From: DASUPK01 sp963797265
Lineage (GTDB): Bacteria; Actinomycetota; Thermoleophilia; Solirubrobacterales; 70-9
DNA length: 64,000 nucleotides
Reading direction: 5' to 3'
Assembly: GCA_963797265.1 (NCBI GenBank)
Contig: CAWCOY010000003.1
Coordinates: forward strand, 1,054,001 to 1,118,000
Below are positions 33,094 to 42,483 of this stretch, piece by piece. The notes under the pieces were generated by a model. It was given only the letters and a program-made list of their open reading frames with translations, searched no databases and had not been told where the DNA came from. The number at the start of each line of letters is the position of its first letter. Position 1 is the stretch's first letter. A program made the translations under genes and the position numbers.

Positions 33094-34395
33094 GTGCGCT
33101 CGCGGCGAGCGATCGAAGAGGTCGAGGTCGCGGTCGCCGGCGAGACATTCCGCTGTGACTTCCAGGAGCGTTCACGGCCCGGACGGCCGGGGCGCTTCTG
33201 GGCCGTGCTTCCAGGCGTGTCGGCTTCGCCCGGCGCGCTCCCGATCGAGGTCCTCGCCCGCTTCCGCGATGGCGGAATCGCTCGAGCCGAGCTCGGGCGC
33301 ATCGAGGTGGAGGAGGCGCCGTCGCCCGTCGCCGCTCCGGAGGGCGCGTCCACGGGGCTGTGCGCAATCTGCCTGGCAAGCTTCGATCCGGATCCGGGTC
33401 TGCTGCGCGGGCAGATCGACTCCCTACGCGCCCAGAGCGATCGGAACTGGATCTGCGTGATCAGCGACGATCGCTCGGATCCGGAGCGTCGCGCCGAGAT
33501 CGAGCGCCTGGTGGCCGACGACCCGCGCTTCGTTCTCTCGGTCTCAGAGTCGAGGCGCGGTTTCTATCTCAACTTCGAGCGGGCGCTGCGGCTCGCGCCG
33601 CGCGAGACGGAGCTGATCGCGCTCTGCGACCAGGATGACGTCTGGTATCCCGACAAGCTCGCAGCGCTGAGAGAGGCGATTGGCGATGCGCCCATCGCCT
33701 ACAGCGACGCGCGGCTCACCGACACCGAGGGCGCCGTCCTCGCCCGCACGGTCTGGCCCAAGCGACGGCCGAACACCGCGAGCCTCGTTTCGGTTCTCGT
33801 CGCCAACAGCGTCCCGGGAGCCTCACAGCTGATCAGAGCCGACGTCGCCCGCCGCGCGCTGCCGTTCCCCCGGGTGCCCGGCTGGCCGTTCCACGACCGC
33901 TGGTTGCCTGCGGTCGCGCTGTCGGCCGGACCGATCGTCCGCGTGGACCGGCCTCTCTACGACTACGTGCAGCACGAGGCGGCCGTCCTCCGGGGCAGGT
34001 TCGGCGCCTTCGCGGAACGCCGCGACAAAAGGCCTGACCCGACGCCATCGCTCGCGGTCAGGTGGCGGGGACGGTTCTTCCACGCGTATCTCCCGCTTCG
34101 CATGTACCGGCAGGCGCTGGTCGACCGCGGCGCCGTAGAAGGGGAAGCCGAGCGCAGGGCGCTCGCCCGCCTCACCGCGGAGACGCTGGCGACCGCGCTG
34201 CGCCTCTCGCTTCGGTCCCTTCGCACCCTGCTTGGGCGAGACGAGACGAGCGGCTTGGAGTGGGTCGTGGCGTCCGGGCTTCTCTGGCGATCGTGGGCTG
34301 GGCTCTGCTCCCGTCTGGGACGACGCCGCGGACGCTGCGACACCGCCCCGCCCCCAGTCATCCTGCCGGACATCGGCCCGCCGCGCTGGGGCTAG
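33094..34395 (+). CDS. GT2-family glycosyltransferase with N-terminal accessory domain
   Basis: 433 aa from GTG 33094. A short N-terminal beta domain (VEVAVAGETFRCDFQERSRP) precedes a GT2 domain: GLCAICLASFDPDPGLLRGQ, WICVISDDRSDPERRAEIER, GFYLNFERALRLAPRETELI, LCDQDDVWYPDKLAALREAI and RVDRPLYDYVQHEAAVLRG. It is the third member of the subfamily in this locus. The coding-like frame continues upstream to about 33000 (LPLTDTIWAGEPTPFFVCG) but holds no ATG, GTG or TTG before a TGA at 32980, so the true start may be non-canonical or lost. It converges with the PhyH-like gene. Confidence 0.83.
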   Translation: MRSRRAIEEVEVAVAGETFRCDFQERSRPGRPGRFWAVLPGVSASPGALPIEVLARFRDGGIARAELGRIEVEEAPSPVAAPEGASTGLCAICLASFDPDPGLLRGQIDSLRAQSDRNWICVISDDRSDPERRAEIERLVADDPRFVLSVSESRRGFYLNFERALRLAPRETELIALCDQDDVWYPDKLAALREAIGDAPIAYSDARLTDTEGAVLARTVWPKRRPNTASLVSVLVANSVPGASQLIRADVARRALPFPRVPGWPFHDRWLPAVALSAGPIVRVDRPLYDYVQHEAAVLRGRFGAFAERRDKRPDPTPSLAVRWRGRFFHAYLPLRMYRQALVDRGAVEGEAERRALARLTAETLATALRLSLRSLRTLLGRDETSGLEWVVASGLLWRSWAGLCSRLGRRRGRCDTAPPPVILPDIGPPRWG

Positions 34396-34399
34396 CGGG

Positions 34400-35458
34400 T
34401 CAGAAGACGAGCGGGACTTGCTCGCTGGGATCCGGGTAAGCCGAGGGCGCGAAGAACCAGGTCTCGGTGGCGTATCGCGTCTCGGTCATACCGGGGTCGG
34501 TGCCCGTGCGATGGAGAAACAGGTGGTCGAAGAGAAGCGCGTCGCCGGGCTCAAACAGCGGGCGCACGACAGCGTCGCCGGCGAGCTCGCGGACCTCCTC
34601 GTCGCCTAGGGACCAGTCGAAATCGGCGCCACGGTTGCCTGGCTCGACGATCCCATCCAGCCGCTTCGCGACGAGGTCCATCCCGGGCGCGTCCCGCCCG
34701 CATGCCGTCAGCGCCACCCAGACGTTCAGGGAGCGGATGCCCCTGCCGAGGAAGGCGCCGTCCTGATGCCACCACTCGGTGCCCCCCTCGGGGGGTAGGC
34801 GCCGCAGGGTGCCCTTGTTGAGCGAGATCGCAGGTCGCTCACCGAGGTAGGCGCCGATCTTCTCCCTCAGGCCGAGGCCCTCGAACGTCTCGAGGAGCTG
34901 GAAGAGGAGCCGCGGCGAGTCGGCGATCCAGGTGCCGGAGCCCGTGTTGACGAATGTTCGACCAGCGACGACCGCGGTGGCGTACTCGGGCTCCGGCTCG
35001 AACGGCTCGAACCAGGGGGTGGTCTCCTCGACCGGCGCCCCGGCGTCGTGAGCGTCGCGGGCCTCGAAGACGCGGTCGATACCGGCGACGAGCTCCTCCG
35101 CGCGCTCCAGGGGCACCAGCCCGCGGACCAGCAGGCAGCCGCGGCGGAGTACGCCGTCGGCGATCGCTTCCGCGCTCAGGTCCGCGGCGGAGATTGTGGG
35201 GATGTTCATGTCGTCGAGCGGGGCCACACCGTCGGGCACCTCCGCGAGACGGCGCTCGATCGGATCTGCCCGCCCCCGCTCGAGCTCGGCGAACGCTTGG
35301 TTCCTCGCCTTGACCAGGCGGCGCTCGATCTCGGGACGGGGCTGCTCGCGGTTCGCGCGCACGAGCGTCTCGACGGCGTCGGTCGCGCGGCCTTCGGCCT
35401 CCAGGCGATCAGCCTCAGCCAGCGCTCCGTTGCGACGTGTTTTCGAGAACAGGCTCAC
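34400..35458 (-). CDS. Phytanoyl-CoA dioxygenase-like Fe(II)/2-oxoglutarate oxygenase
   Basis: 352 aa. The N-terminal 75 residues are helical (LAEADRLEAEGRATDAVETL), then a double-stranded beta-helix with GGTEWWHQDGAFLGRGI (HxD iron motif) and LLFDHLFLHRTGTDP (distal His), plus GMTETRYATETWF for 2-oxoglutarate. These features fit the PhyH family, which hydroxylates lipids, amino acids or sugars. Inside a polysaccharide locus it may oxidise a sugar or small decorating group. Stop codons of this gene and the GT at 34395 lie 4 bp apart, tail to tail. Confidence 0.85.
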   Translation of the reverse strand: MSLFSKTRRNGALAEADRLEAEGRATDAVETLVRANREQPRPEIERRLVKARNQAFAELERGRADPIERRLAEVPDGVAPLDDMNIPTISAADLSAEAIADGVLRRGCLLVRGLVPLERAEELVAGIDRVFEARDAHDAGAPVEETTPWFEPFEPEPEYATAVVAGRTFVNTGSGTWIADSPRLLFQLLETFEGLGLREKIGAYLGERPAISLNKGTLRRLPPEGGTEWWHQDGAFLGRGIRSLNVWVALTACGRDAPGMDLVAKRLDGIVEPGNRGADFDWSLGDEEVRELAGDAVVRPLFEPGDALLFDHLFLHRTGTDPGMTETRYATETWFFAPSAYPDPSEQVPLVF

Positions 35459-35497
35459 GCCGGCGTGAGGCTAGCAACCACCTGGTCGGCCTCTGGG

Positions 35498-36319
35498 TCA
35501 GGCGAGATCGAGCCGGCGGACCAGGTGCGTGCCCTCGAACTCGTCGTACCGGGGGTGGTCGAAGAGGTGCGCGAGATAGAGCGCTTCGAGCCAGCGCTCC
35601 TCCCGGTGCTCGGGCCCGAACAGAAAGCGCATGCCGTGAAGGGCGTCGATCTTGCGGGTTTGCCGCTCCTCGTTGAATTCCCGAATCGCGAGGCGGGCGC
35701 CAATCGAGTCGCCCCACGGGTAGCAGTGGACGTCATCGAAATAGCAGAGCACCCGCGGTAGGAAGGCGGCCGCATCGCCGTCCAGCAGGCAGAGGGCGTC
35801 ACGGGTGGAGGAGTAGTAGTCGAGGTCGAAGGAGATGAAGCCGACCGGCGCCGGACCGGACTCCAGGAAGTCAGGCACCGTGCGATCGACATCGCCGAGG
35901 ACCAACTCGGCACGCTCGAGGCGCGACCTCAGCGCTTCTTGGTCCATGGGAAAGTCGCCTGCCTCCATCAGGAAGGGAGCGTCGCGGTGGTCGCGGGGCG
36001 GCGGGAGCCCTTTGCCGGAGTCGAAGCCATAGACGCGAACGCCCACGCCGAGCACGCGCTCGGCCTCGGCCGCCACTGCCTCGAGAGCGACGAGCCCGTT
36101 CCCGCCGGCCACGCCGAACTCCAGGACGGCGATCTCCGGAACCCCCGTGCGGGAAGCGACGCTGGCGGCGTGTAGGACGCACCAGGTGTAGTTCGGGCGG
36201 ACCGGGAGGCCGGAGGTCTGGATGCGAGCGAACTCCTCGCCGACGACTGTCCAATGATTTCGTTTCGACGTGTCGCCCACGCGGGCAACCCTACCTTTAC
36301 GCCCCGAGCGCCTGAACAA
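35498..36319 (-). CDS. Class I SAM methyltransferase of the glycan locus
   Basis: 273 aa. EIAVLEFGVAGGNGLVALEA is motif I, VYGFDSGKGLPPPRDHRDAP follows, then VGFISFDLDYYSSTRDALCL and VLCYFDDVHCYPWGDSIGAR, a pattern near TylF/MycF-like O-methyltransferases that use a metal held by acidic residues. Other family members methylate sugar hydroxyls, which fits the locus. It is divergent from the ABC ATPase gene (36371). The N-terminal residues to about 20 vary and a start at a later codon is possible. Confidence 0.78.
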   Translation of the reverse strand: MFRRSGRKGRVARVGDTSKRNHWTVVGEEFARIQTSGLPVRPNYTWCVLHAASVASRTGVPEIAVLEFGVAGGNGLVALEAVAAEAERVLGVGVRVYGFDSGKGLPPPRDHRDAPFLMEAGDFPMDQEALRSRLERAELVLGDVDRTVPDFLESGPAPVGFISFDLDYYSSTRDALCLLDGDAAAFLPRVLCYFDDVHCYPWGDSIGARLAIREFNEERQTRKIDALHGMRFLFGPEHREERWLEALYLAHLFDHPRYDEFEGTHLVRRLDLA

Positions 36320-36370
36320 CTCATCTAGCCTACGCCGGCGAGTCGGGGAACAGAGGGGAAATCAGACGAA

Positions 36371-37663
36371 ATGAGCTCCACTGAGGCATCAACCAGCCGT
36401 GCCGCGCCCAGCCGCAGGCAGCGCCGGCTTGCTGTGGAGAGCAGCCCGGTGGTGATCGATGTGAGCGGCGTCAGCAAGCGCTTCCAGATCCCGAGTCATC
36501 GAATCGACTCGTTCAAGGAGCGGGCGGTGCACCCGTTCACCCGCCTTGCCTACCGCGAGCTGCAGGCGCTCCGTGACGTCAGCTTCGATGTCCGGCAGGG
36601 CGAGTTCTTCGGGATCGTCGGGCGCAATGGCTCCGGCAAGAGCACCCTCCTGAAGCTGCTCGCCAGCATCTACCGGGCCGACTCGGGGAGGATCCGCATG
36701 GCCGGGCGGGTGGCGCCCTTCATCGAACTGGGTGTGGGGTTCAACCCCGATCTGACAGCCCGCGAGAACGTCGAGCTGAACGGCGTGATGATGGGGCTCT
36801 CCCGGCCGGAAGCACGGCGCCGCCTCGACGAGGTCCTCCACTTCGCTGAGCTCGAGGAGTTCGTTGACATGAAGCTGAAGAACTACTCATCCGGGATGCT
36901 CGTGCGGCTCGCCTTCTCGGTGATGCTTCAGTCCCGGACCGAGATCCTGCTGATCGACGAGGTCCTTGCGGTGGGCGACGCAGCCTTCCAGCAGAAATGC
37001 GGCGACGTCTTCACGGAGATGCGCGACGGCGACCGTACCGTCGTGTTGGTCACGCATGACATGGCCTCGGTGGACCGCTACTGCCACCGGGCGATGCTGC
37101 TCGAGCAGGGGGAGCAGCAATACCTGGGCGACCCCGACGAGGCGGGGCGCGAGTACCTGCGCATCAACTTCCGCGACCACCGGACCGGCTCGGCTAAGGA
37201 GGGCAGGGGAGGCGTTCCGGACATCCAGGCTCGGGTGGTGGAGGCCTGGCTCGAGGATGAGGGCGGCGGGCGGATCGAGAACCTCGCCCAGGACGAGCCG
37301 ATCCGGATCAACATCCTGCTCGAGGCGAGCGTCGATATGGCGGAGCCCGGATTCAACCTCACCGTCGTCGACGCAGACGGGGACACGATCTTCCAGTGCG
37401 TGCCCGAGCTCGCCGTCCCGGACGGCGGCTCGGAGCGGCTCGAGGCCGGGCAGCAAGTGCGGCTCAGGGGGACGATCCAGAACCCGCTCACCCCTGGCCG
37501 CTACACGCTTCACTGTTGGGTGTCCCGCAGCGATGAGATCGCCAACCTCGCTTTGCAGACGCTCGAGGTGCTCGACTTCGTCGTCTACGGCACCCCGCCC
37601 TCGTTCGCGAAGGTGACCGTCGAGGGCGACGTCTCCGCGGTCCCCCAGGAGCCGCCGTCGTGA
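36371..37663 (+). CDS. wzt: Polysaccharide ABC exporter ATPase, Wzt-like with C-terminal carbohydrate-binding domain
   Basis: 430 aa. The ABC domain covers residues 30-250: Walker A GRNGSGKSTLLKLLASIY, signature YSSGMLVRLAFSV, Walker B EILLIDEVLAVGD, with the GVGFNPDLTARENVELNG motif of the polysaccharide-export branch. Residues about 280-425 are a beta-sandwich (FNLTVVDADGDTIFQCVPEL, LTPGRYTLHCWVSR) like the Wzt C-terminal domain that recognises the modified non-reducing end of the glycan. Coupling to many methyltransferases in the locus is consistent with methyl capping and chain-length control. It overlaps the permease by 4 bp. Confidence 0.92.
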   Translation: MSSTEASTSRAAPSRRQRRLAVESSPVVIDVSGVSKRFQIPSHRIDSFKERAVHPFTRLAYRELQALRDVSFDVRQGEFFGIVGRNGSGKSTLLKLLASIYRADSGRIRMAGRVAPFIELGVGFNPDLTARENVELNGVMMGLSRPEARRRLDEVLHFAELEEFVDMKLKNYSSGMLVRLAFSVMLQSRTEILLIDEVLAVGDAAFQQKCGDVFTEMRDGDRTVVLVTHDMASVDRYCHRAMLLEQGEQQYLGDPDEAGREYLRINFRDHRTGSAKEGRGGVPDIQARVVEAWLEDEGGGRIENLAQDEPIRINILLEASVDMAEPGFNLTVVDADGDTIFQCVPELAVPDGGSERLEAGQQVRLRGTIQNPLTPGRYTLHCWVSRSDEIANLALQTLEVLDFVVYGTPPSFAKVTVEGDVSAVPQEPPS

Positions 37664-38511
37664 GCGCACAGCCGACCACCCCAGTTGACCTGCGAGACAT
37701 CCACGGACCGTCGGCCCTCGGGGGAGGGCTGCGGCGGTTCTGGGACCTGCTCTACCTGATCTCGGTCACTGAGTTCAAGAAGACCTACTTCGGCACCGTG
37801 CTCGGCTATCTCTGGTCCCTGCTGCGGCCACTGCTGCTCTTCGCCGTGCTGCTCTTCGTGTTCACCCAGATCTTCCGGATCGGCTCTCAGGTGCCGCACT
37901 ATCCGGTCCTCCTCCTCTTCAACATCGTGCTCTTCGGACTCTTCCAGGAGGCGACGACGCTGGCGGTGGGATCGGTTCTCGCCCAGGAGGGAATCGTGCG
38001 GAAGACCCAGTTCCCCCGCCTTGTGATCCCGATGGCGATCGTGCTCACCGGTTTGTTCAACTTCGCCGTCAACCTGGTCGTGGTCGCGATCTTCCTGGTC
38101 GCCTTCAACGTCGATCCGACCTGGACCTGGCTGCTCCTGCCCGTGATCGTCGCCGCACTCCTCCTGCTCACCGCCGCGGTCTCCATGCTGCTCTCGACGC
38201 TCTACGTTCGCTTCCGGGACGTCGCGATCATCTGGGGGGTATTCGCGACCGCGCTGTTCTACGGGACGCCGGTCCTCTATCCGTTCGAGCGCGTTCCGGA
38301 TGCCTACCGAGAGATCCTCACCATCAACCCCCTGGTGCCACTCTTCGTGGAGGCGCGGAAGCTGATCATCGACCCGAATGCTCCGAGTGCCGTCGCGGCC
38401 GTTGGCGGCTGGGTCCATCTGATCCCGCCGGCGGCGATCGCGATCGTGCTTTGCGTGGGTTCTGTCTGGTACTTCAACCGGGAGGCCCCGCACGTCGCGG
38501 AGCAGCTCTGA
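37660..38511 (+). CDS. wzm: Polysaccharide ABC exporter permease, Wzm-like
   Basis: 283 aa, six membrane helices of the ABC-2 type. RRFWDLLYLISVTEFKKTYF precedes the first helix, followed by GTVLGYLWSLLRPLLLFAVL, and FRDVAIIWGVFATALFYGTP with VLYPFERVP in the outer region, typical of TagG/Wzm/RfbA permeases. With the Wzt-like ATPase it flips a lipid-linked polysaccharide across the membrane. The start is GTG overlapping the ATPase stop (GTGA). Confidence 0.93.
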   Translation: MSAQPTTPVDLRDIHGPSALGGGLRRFWDLLYLISVTEFKKTYFGTVLGYLWSLLRPLLLFAVLLFVFTQIFRIGSQVPHYPVLLLFNIVLFGLFQEATTLAVGSVLAQEGIVRKTQFPRLVIPMAIVLTGLFNFAVNLVVVAIFLVAFNVDPTWTWLLLPVIVAALLLLTAAVSMLLSTLYVRFRDVAIIWGVFATALFYGTPVLYPFERVPDAYREILTINPLVPLFVEARKLIIDPNAPSAVAAVGGWVHLIPPAAIAIVLCVGSVWYFNREAPHVAEQL

Positions 38512-38531
38512 ATGAAGTTCACTTCCGAGCG

Positions 38532-39419
38532 ATGATCATCTTCGGAACCGCCATCACCTCGCCGGAGCAGTACGAGCAATGGGCCGAACCCGGAATCCGC
38601 CGCGTCATGGAGCCGGATTCGAAGCTCTTTGCCCACCAGACGACCGGATCGCTTTTTCGGAACTACAACCTGATGCTGGACCTCGCTCGTGATGAGGGCG
38701 AACTCGAGGCGCTCGTCATCGTGCACCAGGACACCGAGCTGCTCGACGACGATGGCTTCTGTACGAAGGTCAGGGAGGCACTAGCCGACCCCGACGTGGC
38801 CATCGCAGGCTGCGTCGGCGCGATCGGGGTGCGAAGCATCGCCTGGTGGGAAGGGGCCGTCACCTGGGCGTCATTCATCCACCGCTACGAGGAGGTTGGC
38901 GGTGGCGACATCACCGCAATGACCTTCTCCGAGAGCATGGCCCCCAGCTTCGCTGCGTTGGGTGAGGTGGACTCGATCGACGGGTTCGTGATGGTCCTGT
39001 CGCCCTGGGCGGTGCGCAACCTGCGCTTCGACGAATCGCTCGGCAGGCTGCACGGCTACGACTTCGACATCTGCTGCCAGGCGAGGGCGGCGGGCAAGAA
39101 GGTGGTCACGGCCAACCTTCCCGCGATCCATCATCACTCGCTCGACCTGATCAGTGACCCGGACTCATGGATCGAGGCCTATATCCGGCTGGCGGAGAAG
39201 TGGGACGGCACCTTCCCCCACGACGTGGGCTCGGACGACTGGCAGGCGCGGACGCTGCGCGCGGAGGCCGAGGCGGCTTGCGCCAAGGGTGAGTCGAAGT
39301 CCTATGAGCTCAAGTATCACGCGGCCCTGGAGCTGCTGGAGCGGGTGGAGAAGAGCCCAAGCTGGCGGTTGACCAAGCCGCTGCGCGCGGCCAAGCGCCT
39401 GCTGCGTCGCGGCCGCTAG
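38532..39419 (+). CDS. Glycosyltransferase-like protein (StrF-type GT2)
   Basis: 295 aa. MIIFGTAITSPEQYEQWAEP, LVIVHQDTELLDDDGFCTKV (DxD-like), VAIAGCVGAIGVRSIAWWEG, SIDGFVMVLSPWAVRNLRFD and LHGYDFDICCQARAAGKKVV match the short GT2 group represented by the streptomycin-cluster protein StrF. The C-terminal 70 residues are helical and end in PSWRLTKPLRAAKRLLRR, a tail similar to those of other glycan-locus proteins. The start ATG 38532 is 20 bp after wzm. The sugar is not predictable. Confidence 0.82.
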   Translation: MIIFGTAITSPEQYEQWAEPGIRRVMEPDSKLFAHQTTGSLFRNYNLMLDLARDEGELEALVIVHQDTELLDDDGFCTKVREALADPDVAIAGCVGAIGVRSIAWWEGAVTWASFIHRYEEVGGGDITAMTFSESMAPSFAALGEVDSIDGFVMVLSPWAVRNLRFDESLGRLHGYDFDICCQARAAGKKVVTANLPAIHHHSLDLISDPDSWIEAYIRLAEKWDGTFPHDVGSDDWQARTLRAEAEAACAKGESKSYELKYHAALELLERVEKSPSWRLTKPLRAAKRLLRRGR

Positions 39420-39435
39420 GCCGGAGCATCTCGCT

Positions 39436-40614
39436 ATGTTCTGCCCGAGATCCCTCGAGCAGATGCATTCGGAGAGCACAAGCCAGAACTCGGCCGACGA
39501 GGATGTCCCCTCGCACCCTCGCATCAGTGAGGAGGCGTTCCGCTCTGCCCACGTAACGCAGGGAGCGCCCAGGGACTTACGCGCGAACGGGCCCGGTCCC
39601 GAGAAGGAGAGCCTTCGTACGGCGTACCTGGATTTGCTGAAGCTCTCCCTAGTCGACCTCGCCGGTGCGCGCACTCTGTCGGTGAGCCGCACCGGGGATA
39701 GCAGGACGTCAGGTTCTCAGGTGTTCTCTCGTGAGCTCACTGGAGACGAGCTGGCGCTCCGGATCCGAGGGGCGGACTGGCCCTTCAGCGGCCTGAGCAT
39801 GATCGGTCTCCCACGTCTCGACGACCTCCAGCGATGTGTCGAATCCGTGGTCGCCGACGACGTCTCCGGCGATCTGATCGAGGCCGGTGCATGGAGAGGC
39901 GGTGCGTCGATCCTGATGCGTGCGACTCTGGACTCGCTCGGCGAGGTTGGTCGGTCCGTTTGCGTTGCCGATTCCTTTCAGGGATTGCCCACCCCGGACT
40001 CGGACGCTTTTCCCGAGGACTGGGACCTGGACCTGAGCCGGGTCGACTTCCTCGCCGTGCCGCTCGAGGAGGTGAAAGGGTACTTCGCCCGCCTGGGCTG
40101 CGAGCCCGGTGTCGAGTTCGTGCCAGGCTTCTTCGCCGACACGCTGCCAACGCTGAGTGACCGCCGCTGGTCACTGGTCCGGCTCGACGGGGACACCTAC
40201 GAGTCCACCTGGGTTGCCCTCGAGTCGCTCTATCCGGGTCTATCCAGCGGCGGCTTTCTGATCGTTGACGACTACCAGCTGATTGACGAGTGCAGGGACG
40301 CCGTCGACGGATTTCGGCGCGAGCATGGGATCACTGAGCCGATCGAGAAGATCGATTGGAACGCCATCCGATGGCGCCGCACGAGCACACCCAACGGGAA
40401 AGTGTCCGCTCCCGACGCGGGCCGTGCTGAGCCCTCCCGGCCGTCCGGAGCCTCCGTGCGGGCCGTGAAGCGCCCGGCGCCGGCCCCGATTCCAACTCAC
40501 CGCGAGATAGAGCTCGAGCGGGAGCTGCGCGGGAAAGGCCTCGGCTCGCGGCTGCGGGGCTCGCGGCTGGGGCGCTGGATGGCCGCCCTGCGTCGCTCGG
40601 GTGGCGGGACATGA
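39436..40614 (+). CDS. TylF/MycF-type macrocin O-methyltransferase-like protein
   Basis: 392 aa. A long N-terminal stretch (to about 115) precedes a TylF-type domain: PRLDDLQRCVESVVADDVSG, DLIEAGAWRGGASILMRATL (motif I), VCVADSFQGLPTPDSDAFPE, RWSLVRLDGDTYESTWVALE and GGFLIVDDYQLIDECRDAVD, where the paired Asp residues hold Mg2+. The family O-methylates 6-deoxysugars of macrolides; in this locus the substrate is probably a sugar of the polysaccharide. The C-terminus (HREIELERELRGKGLGSR) is basic. ATG 39463 is an alternative start. Confidence 0.86.
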   Translation: MFCPRSLEQMHSESTSQNSADEDVPSHPRISEEAFRSAHVTQGAPRDLRANGPGPEKESLRTAYLDLLKLSLVDLAGARTLSVSRTGDSRTSGSQVFSRELTGDELALRIRGADWPFSGLSMIGLPRLDDLQRCVESVVADDVSGDLIEAGAWRGGASILMRATLDSLGEVGRSVCVADSFQGLPTPDSDAFPEDWDLDLSRVDFLAVPLEEVKGYFARLGCEPGVEFVPGFFADTLPTLSDRRWSLVRLDGDTYESTWVALESLYPGLSSGGFLIVDDYQLIDECRDAVDGFRREHGITEPIEKIDWNAIRWRRTSTPNGKVSAPDAGRAEPSRPSGASVRAVKRPAPAPIPTHREIELERELRGKGLGSRLRGSRLGRWMAALRRSGGGT

Positions 40615-41851
40615 TCGCCCCAGCCGCAATGAAGTCTCAGACGTGATCGAGAAGGGCCCGGTCGCCTGGCTGCGGGGCGGGACCAAGCGAGAGCGTGAGG
40701 GGGCCTCTTCGCCGGCCTCCGATCCTGGCGGGCTTCCGGCAGGGACGATTGAATCTCTCGGCGGGGACGCCCGAGCGCAGCGTTTGCCGATCATCGTTGG
40801 GGGGTGGGCGCTGAGCGCGGAGGGCCCGATCGTGGAAGGGCTGGTATTGGTCGACGGCAAGCACGGAACAGCCGTGGACCTCGGCTTCCCGCGCGAGGAC
40901 GTGGCGGCCAAGTTCCCCGGCGTCCCGGACTCGTCGCAATCTGGCTGGAGCGCGATGGTCGATCTCCGAGGCGTCGAGGGTGATGTGGCGGAGCTGACCC
41001 TTCTGGGCCGCACCCGGGCCGGCGCCTGGGTCGAGCTCAGCAGGGCGGAGATGAGCGTCGAAGAGCCTGGCTCACGCGCCACCCGAACGGGTGCCGTGTT
41101 CACGATCGTCCAGAACGAGACCCGCTTTCTCCCGCTCTGGCTGAAGCATTACAGCCGCCATTTCGACCGGTCCGACATCTACGTGCTCGACCACGACAGC
41201 ACCGATGGGAGCACCGACGGACTGGAAGATCACTGCAACGTGGTCAAGGTTCACCGGGACAAGAGCTTCGACCACATGTGGCTGAAGGGGACGGTGCAGG
41301 ACTTCATGGCGTTTCTCCTGCGCTCGTACTCGGCGGTCTTGTTCACGGACGTCGATGAGATGATCGCGCCTGATCCCGACCGCTACCCGGATCTGCCGAC
41401 GTACATGGCGCGCACCGAGGGGCCGGCCGCCTGCTGTACCGGCTACAACGTCGTCCACTATCCGGAGGAGGAGCCGGCTCTGGATTTCAACCAGCCGGTG
41501 CTGCGACAGCGCGAGTACTGGCATCCATCCCCTCAGTACTCGAAGCGGTTGCTCGGCAGGGTCCCGCTGGCTTGGAACGTTGGACTACATCAAGAGTTCA
41601 ACGTGCCGTCCGCGGCCCCCGACCCGGACCTCCTCCTGATTCACCTGCATCGCGTGGACTACGAGTCCTGTCTCGAACGCCATCGCTCGAATGCGAGCCG
41701 TGACTGGCCGGAGGATGACCTGGCCTTCAACCTGAGCTGGCACCAACGGGTCGTCGAGGGCGACGAGTTCGACGACTGGTTCTACCGCGGGGACGACCTC
41801 GAGGGAAATGCGCGAGTCCCCATCCCGGAGCGGTTCAGGGACCTGGTCTAA
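40601..41851 (+). CDS. Glycosyltransferase of the GT92 / glyco_tranf_2_4 type
   Basis: 416 aa. A beta-rich N-terminal domain (IIVGGWALSAEGPIVEGLVL) is followed from about 165 by a GT-A domain: GAVFTIVQNETRFLPLWLKH, SDIYVLDHDSTDGSTDGLED, DFMAFLLRSYSAVLFTDVDE (DVDE metal site), YPDLPTYMARTEGPAACCTG and LLLIHLHRVDYESCLERHRS. The start is doubtful: GTG 40601 overlaps the previous gene by 14 bp and GTG 40643 is an alternative. It converges with the methyltransferase pair on the minus strand, overlapping by 4 bp. Confidence 0.8.
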   Translation: MAGHDRPSRNEVSDVIEKGPVAWLRGGTKREREGASSPASDPGGLPAGTIESLGGDARAQRLPIIVGGWALSAEGPIVEGLVLVDGKHGTAVDLGFPREDVAAKFPGVPDSSQSGWSAMVDLRGVEGDVAELTLLGRTRAGAWVELSRAEMSVEEPGSRATRTGAVFTIVQNETRFLPLWLKHYSRHFDRSDIYVLDHDSTDGSTDGLEDHCNVVKVHRDKSFDHMWLKGTVQDFMAFLLRSYSAVLFTDVDEMIAPDPDRYPDLPTYMARTEGPAACCTGYNVVHYPEEEPALDFNQPVLRQREYWHPSPQYSKRLLGRVPLAWNVGLHQEFNVPSAAPDPDLLLIHLHRVDYESCLERHRSNASRDWPEDDLAFNLSWHQRVVEGDEFDDWFYRGDDLEGNARVPIPERFRDLV

Positions 41852-42483
41852 GGGTTGCGGGCGAAAGCCCAGACCTGAACCGGAAAGTCGGGCTCGTTGT
41901 GGAGGGAGTGCCACGGGCGATAGGCGGACCAGCGCGTGAAGTTGCCCACAACGCATTGCCGATTTCCCCACGATCCGACGCCCTCGACCTCGAGGCCGGC
42001 CTGCTCGAGCAGAGTGCGTAGCCCGCGGGGCGTGAAGCGCCAGTAGTCCTCCAAGAGAAAGAACGGCACTTCGTGCACCCTGATCAGAAAGGGCGTGGAG
42101 ACGATCACGTGTCCACCGGGAGCGCAGAGCTCGCGCAGGTTTGCGGCGCCGGCCCAGGGGTTCACCACATGCTCCAACACCTGCTCGCAGATCACCACAT
42201 CGAACTTCTGCGGTTCCTCGATGGGGGCGCAGACGTCGAACTCTGGGTAATTGAGGCTCCGATACTCCCGCCATGGCTTTGCGGCGTGGCTGTCGCCGCT
42301 CACCTCCGCGGCGCTGCAGCGGCTCGGGTCGAGCGACGCGATGTACGCGTCGATGGCCTCGTTCATCACCTTTCGCTGCCAGTGCTCGGCGGCTGTCTCG
42401 GCCTCAGGGAAGGTCAGGCGATACGCCCCGGCAAGCAGGCGACGCGGATTCAGCGCGGCGAGACGACGCGTGGGTCCGGTCAC
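41848..42483 (-). CDS. SAM-dependent methyltransferase (Methyltransf_11-like)
   Basis: 211 aa. The usual glycine-rich motif I is poorly kept (SRCSAAEVSGDSHAAKP), but KFDVVICEQVLEHVVNPWAG, LRELCAPGGHVIVSTPFLIR and YWRFTPRGLRTLLEQAGLEV are the standard later motifs of type-11 methyltransferases; SAM binding is therefore not certain. The N-terminal helix region (EAETAAEHWQRKVMNEAIDA) is common in glycan-locus relatives. ATG 42483 overlaps the FkbM gene stop (ATGA), so both are coupled. Confidence 0.72.
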   Translation of the reverse strand: MTGPTRRLAALNPRRLLAGAYRLTFPEAETAAEHWQRKVMNEAIDAYIASLDPSRCSAAEVSGDSHAAKPWREYRSLNYPEFDVCAPIEEPQKFDVVICEQVLEHVVNPWAGAANLRELCAPGGHVIVSTPFLIRVHEVPFFLLEDYWRFTPRGLRTLLEQAGLEVEGVGSWGNRQCVVGNFTRWSAYRPWHSLHNEPDFPVQVWAFARNP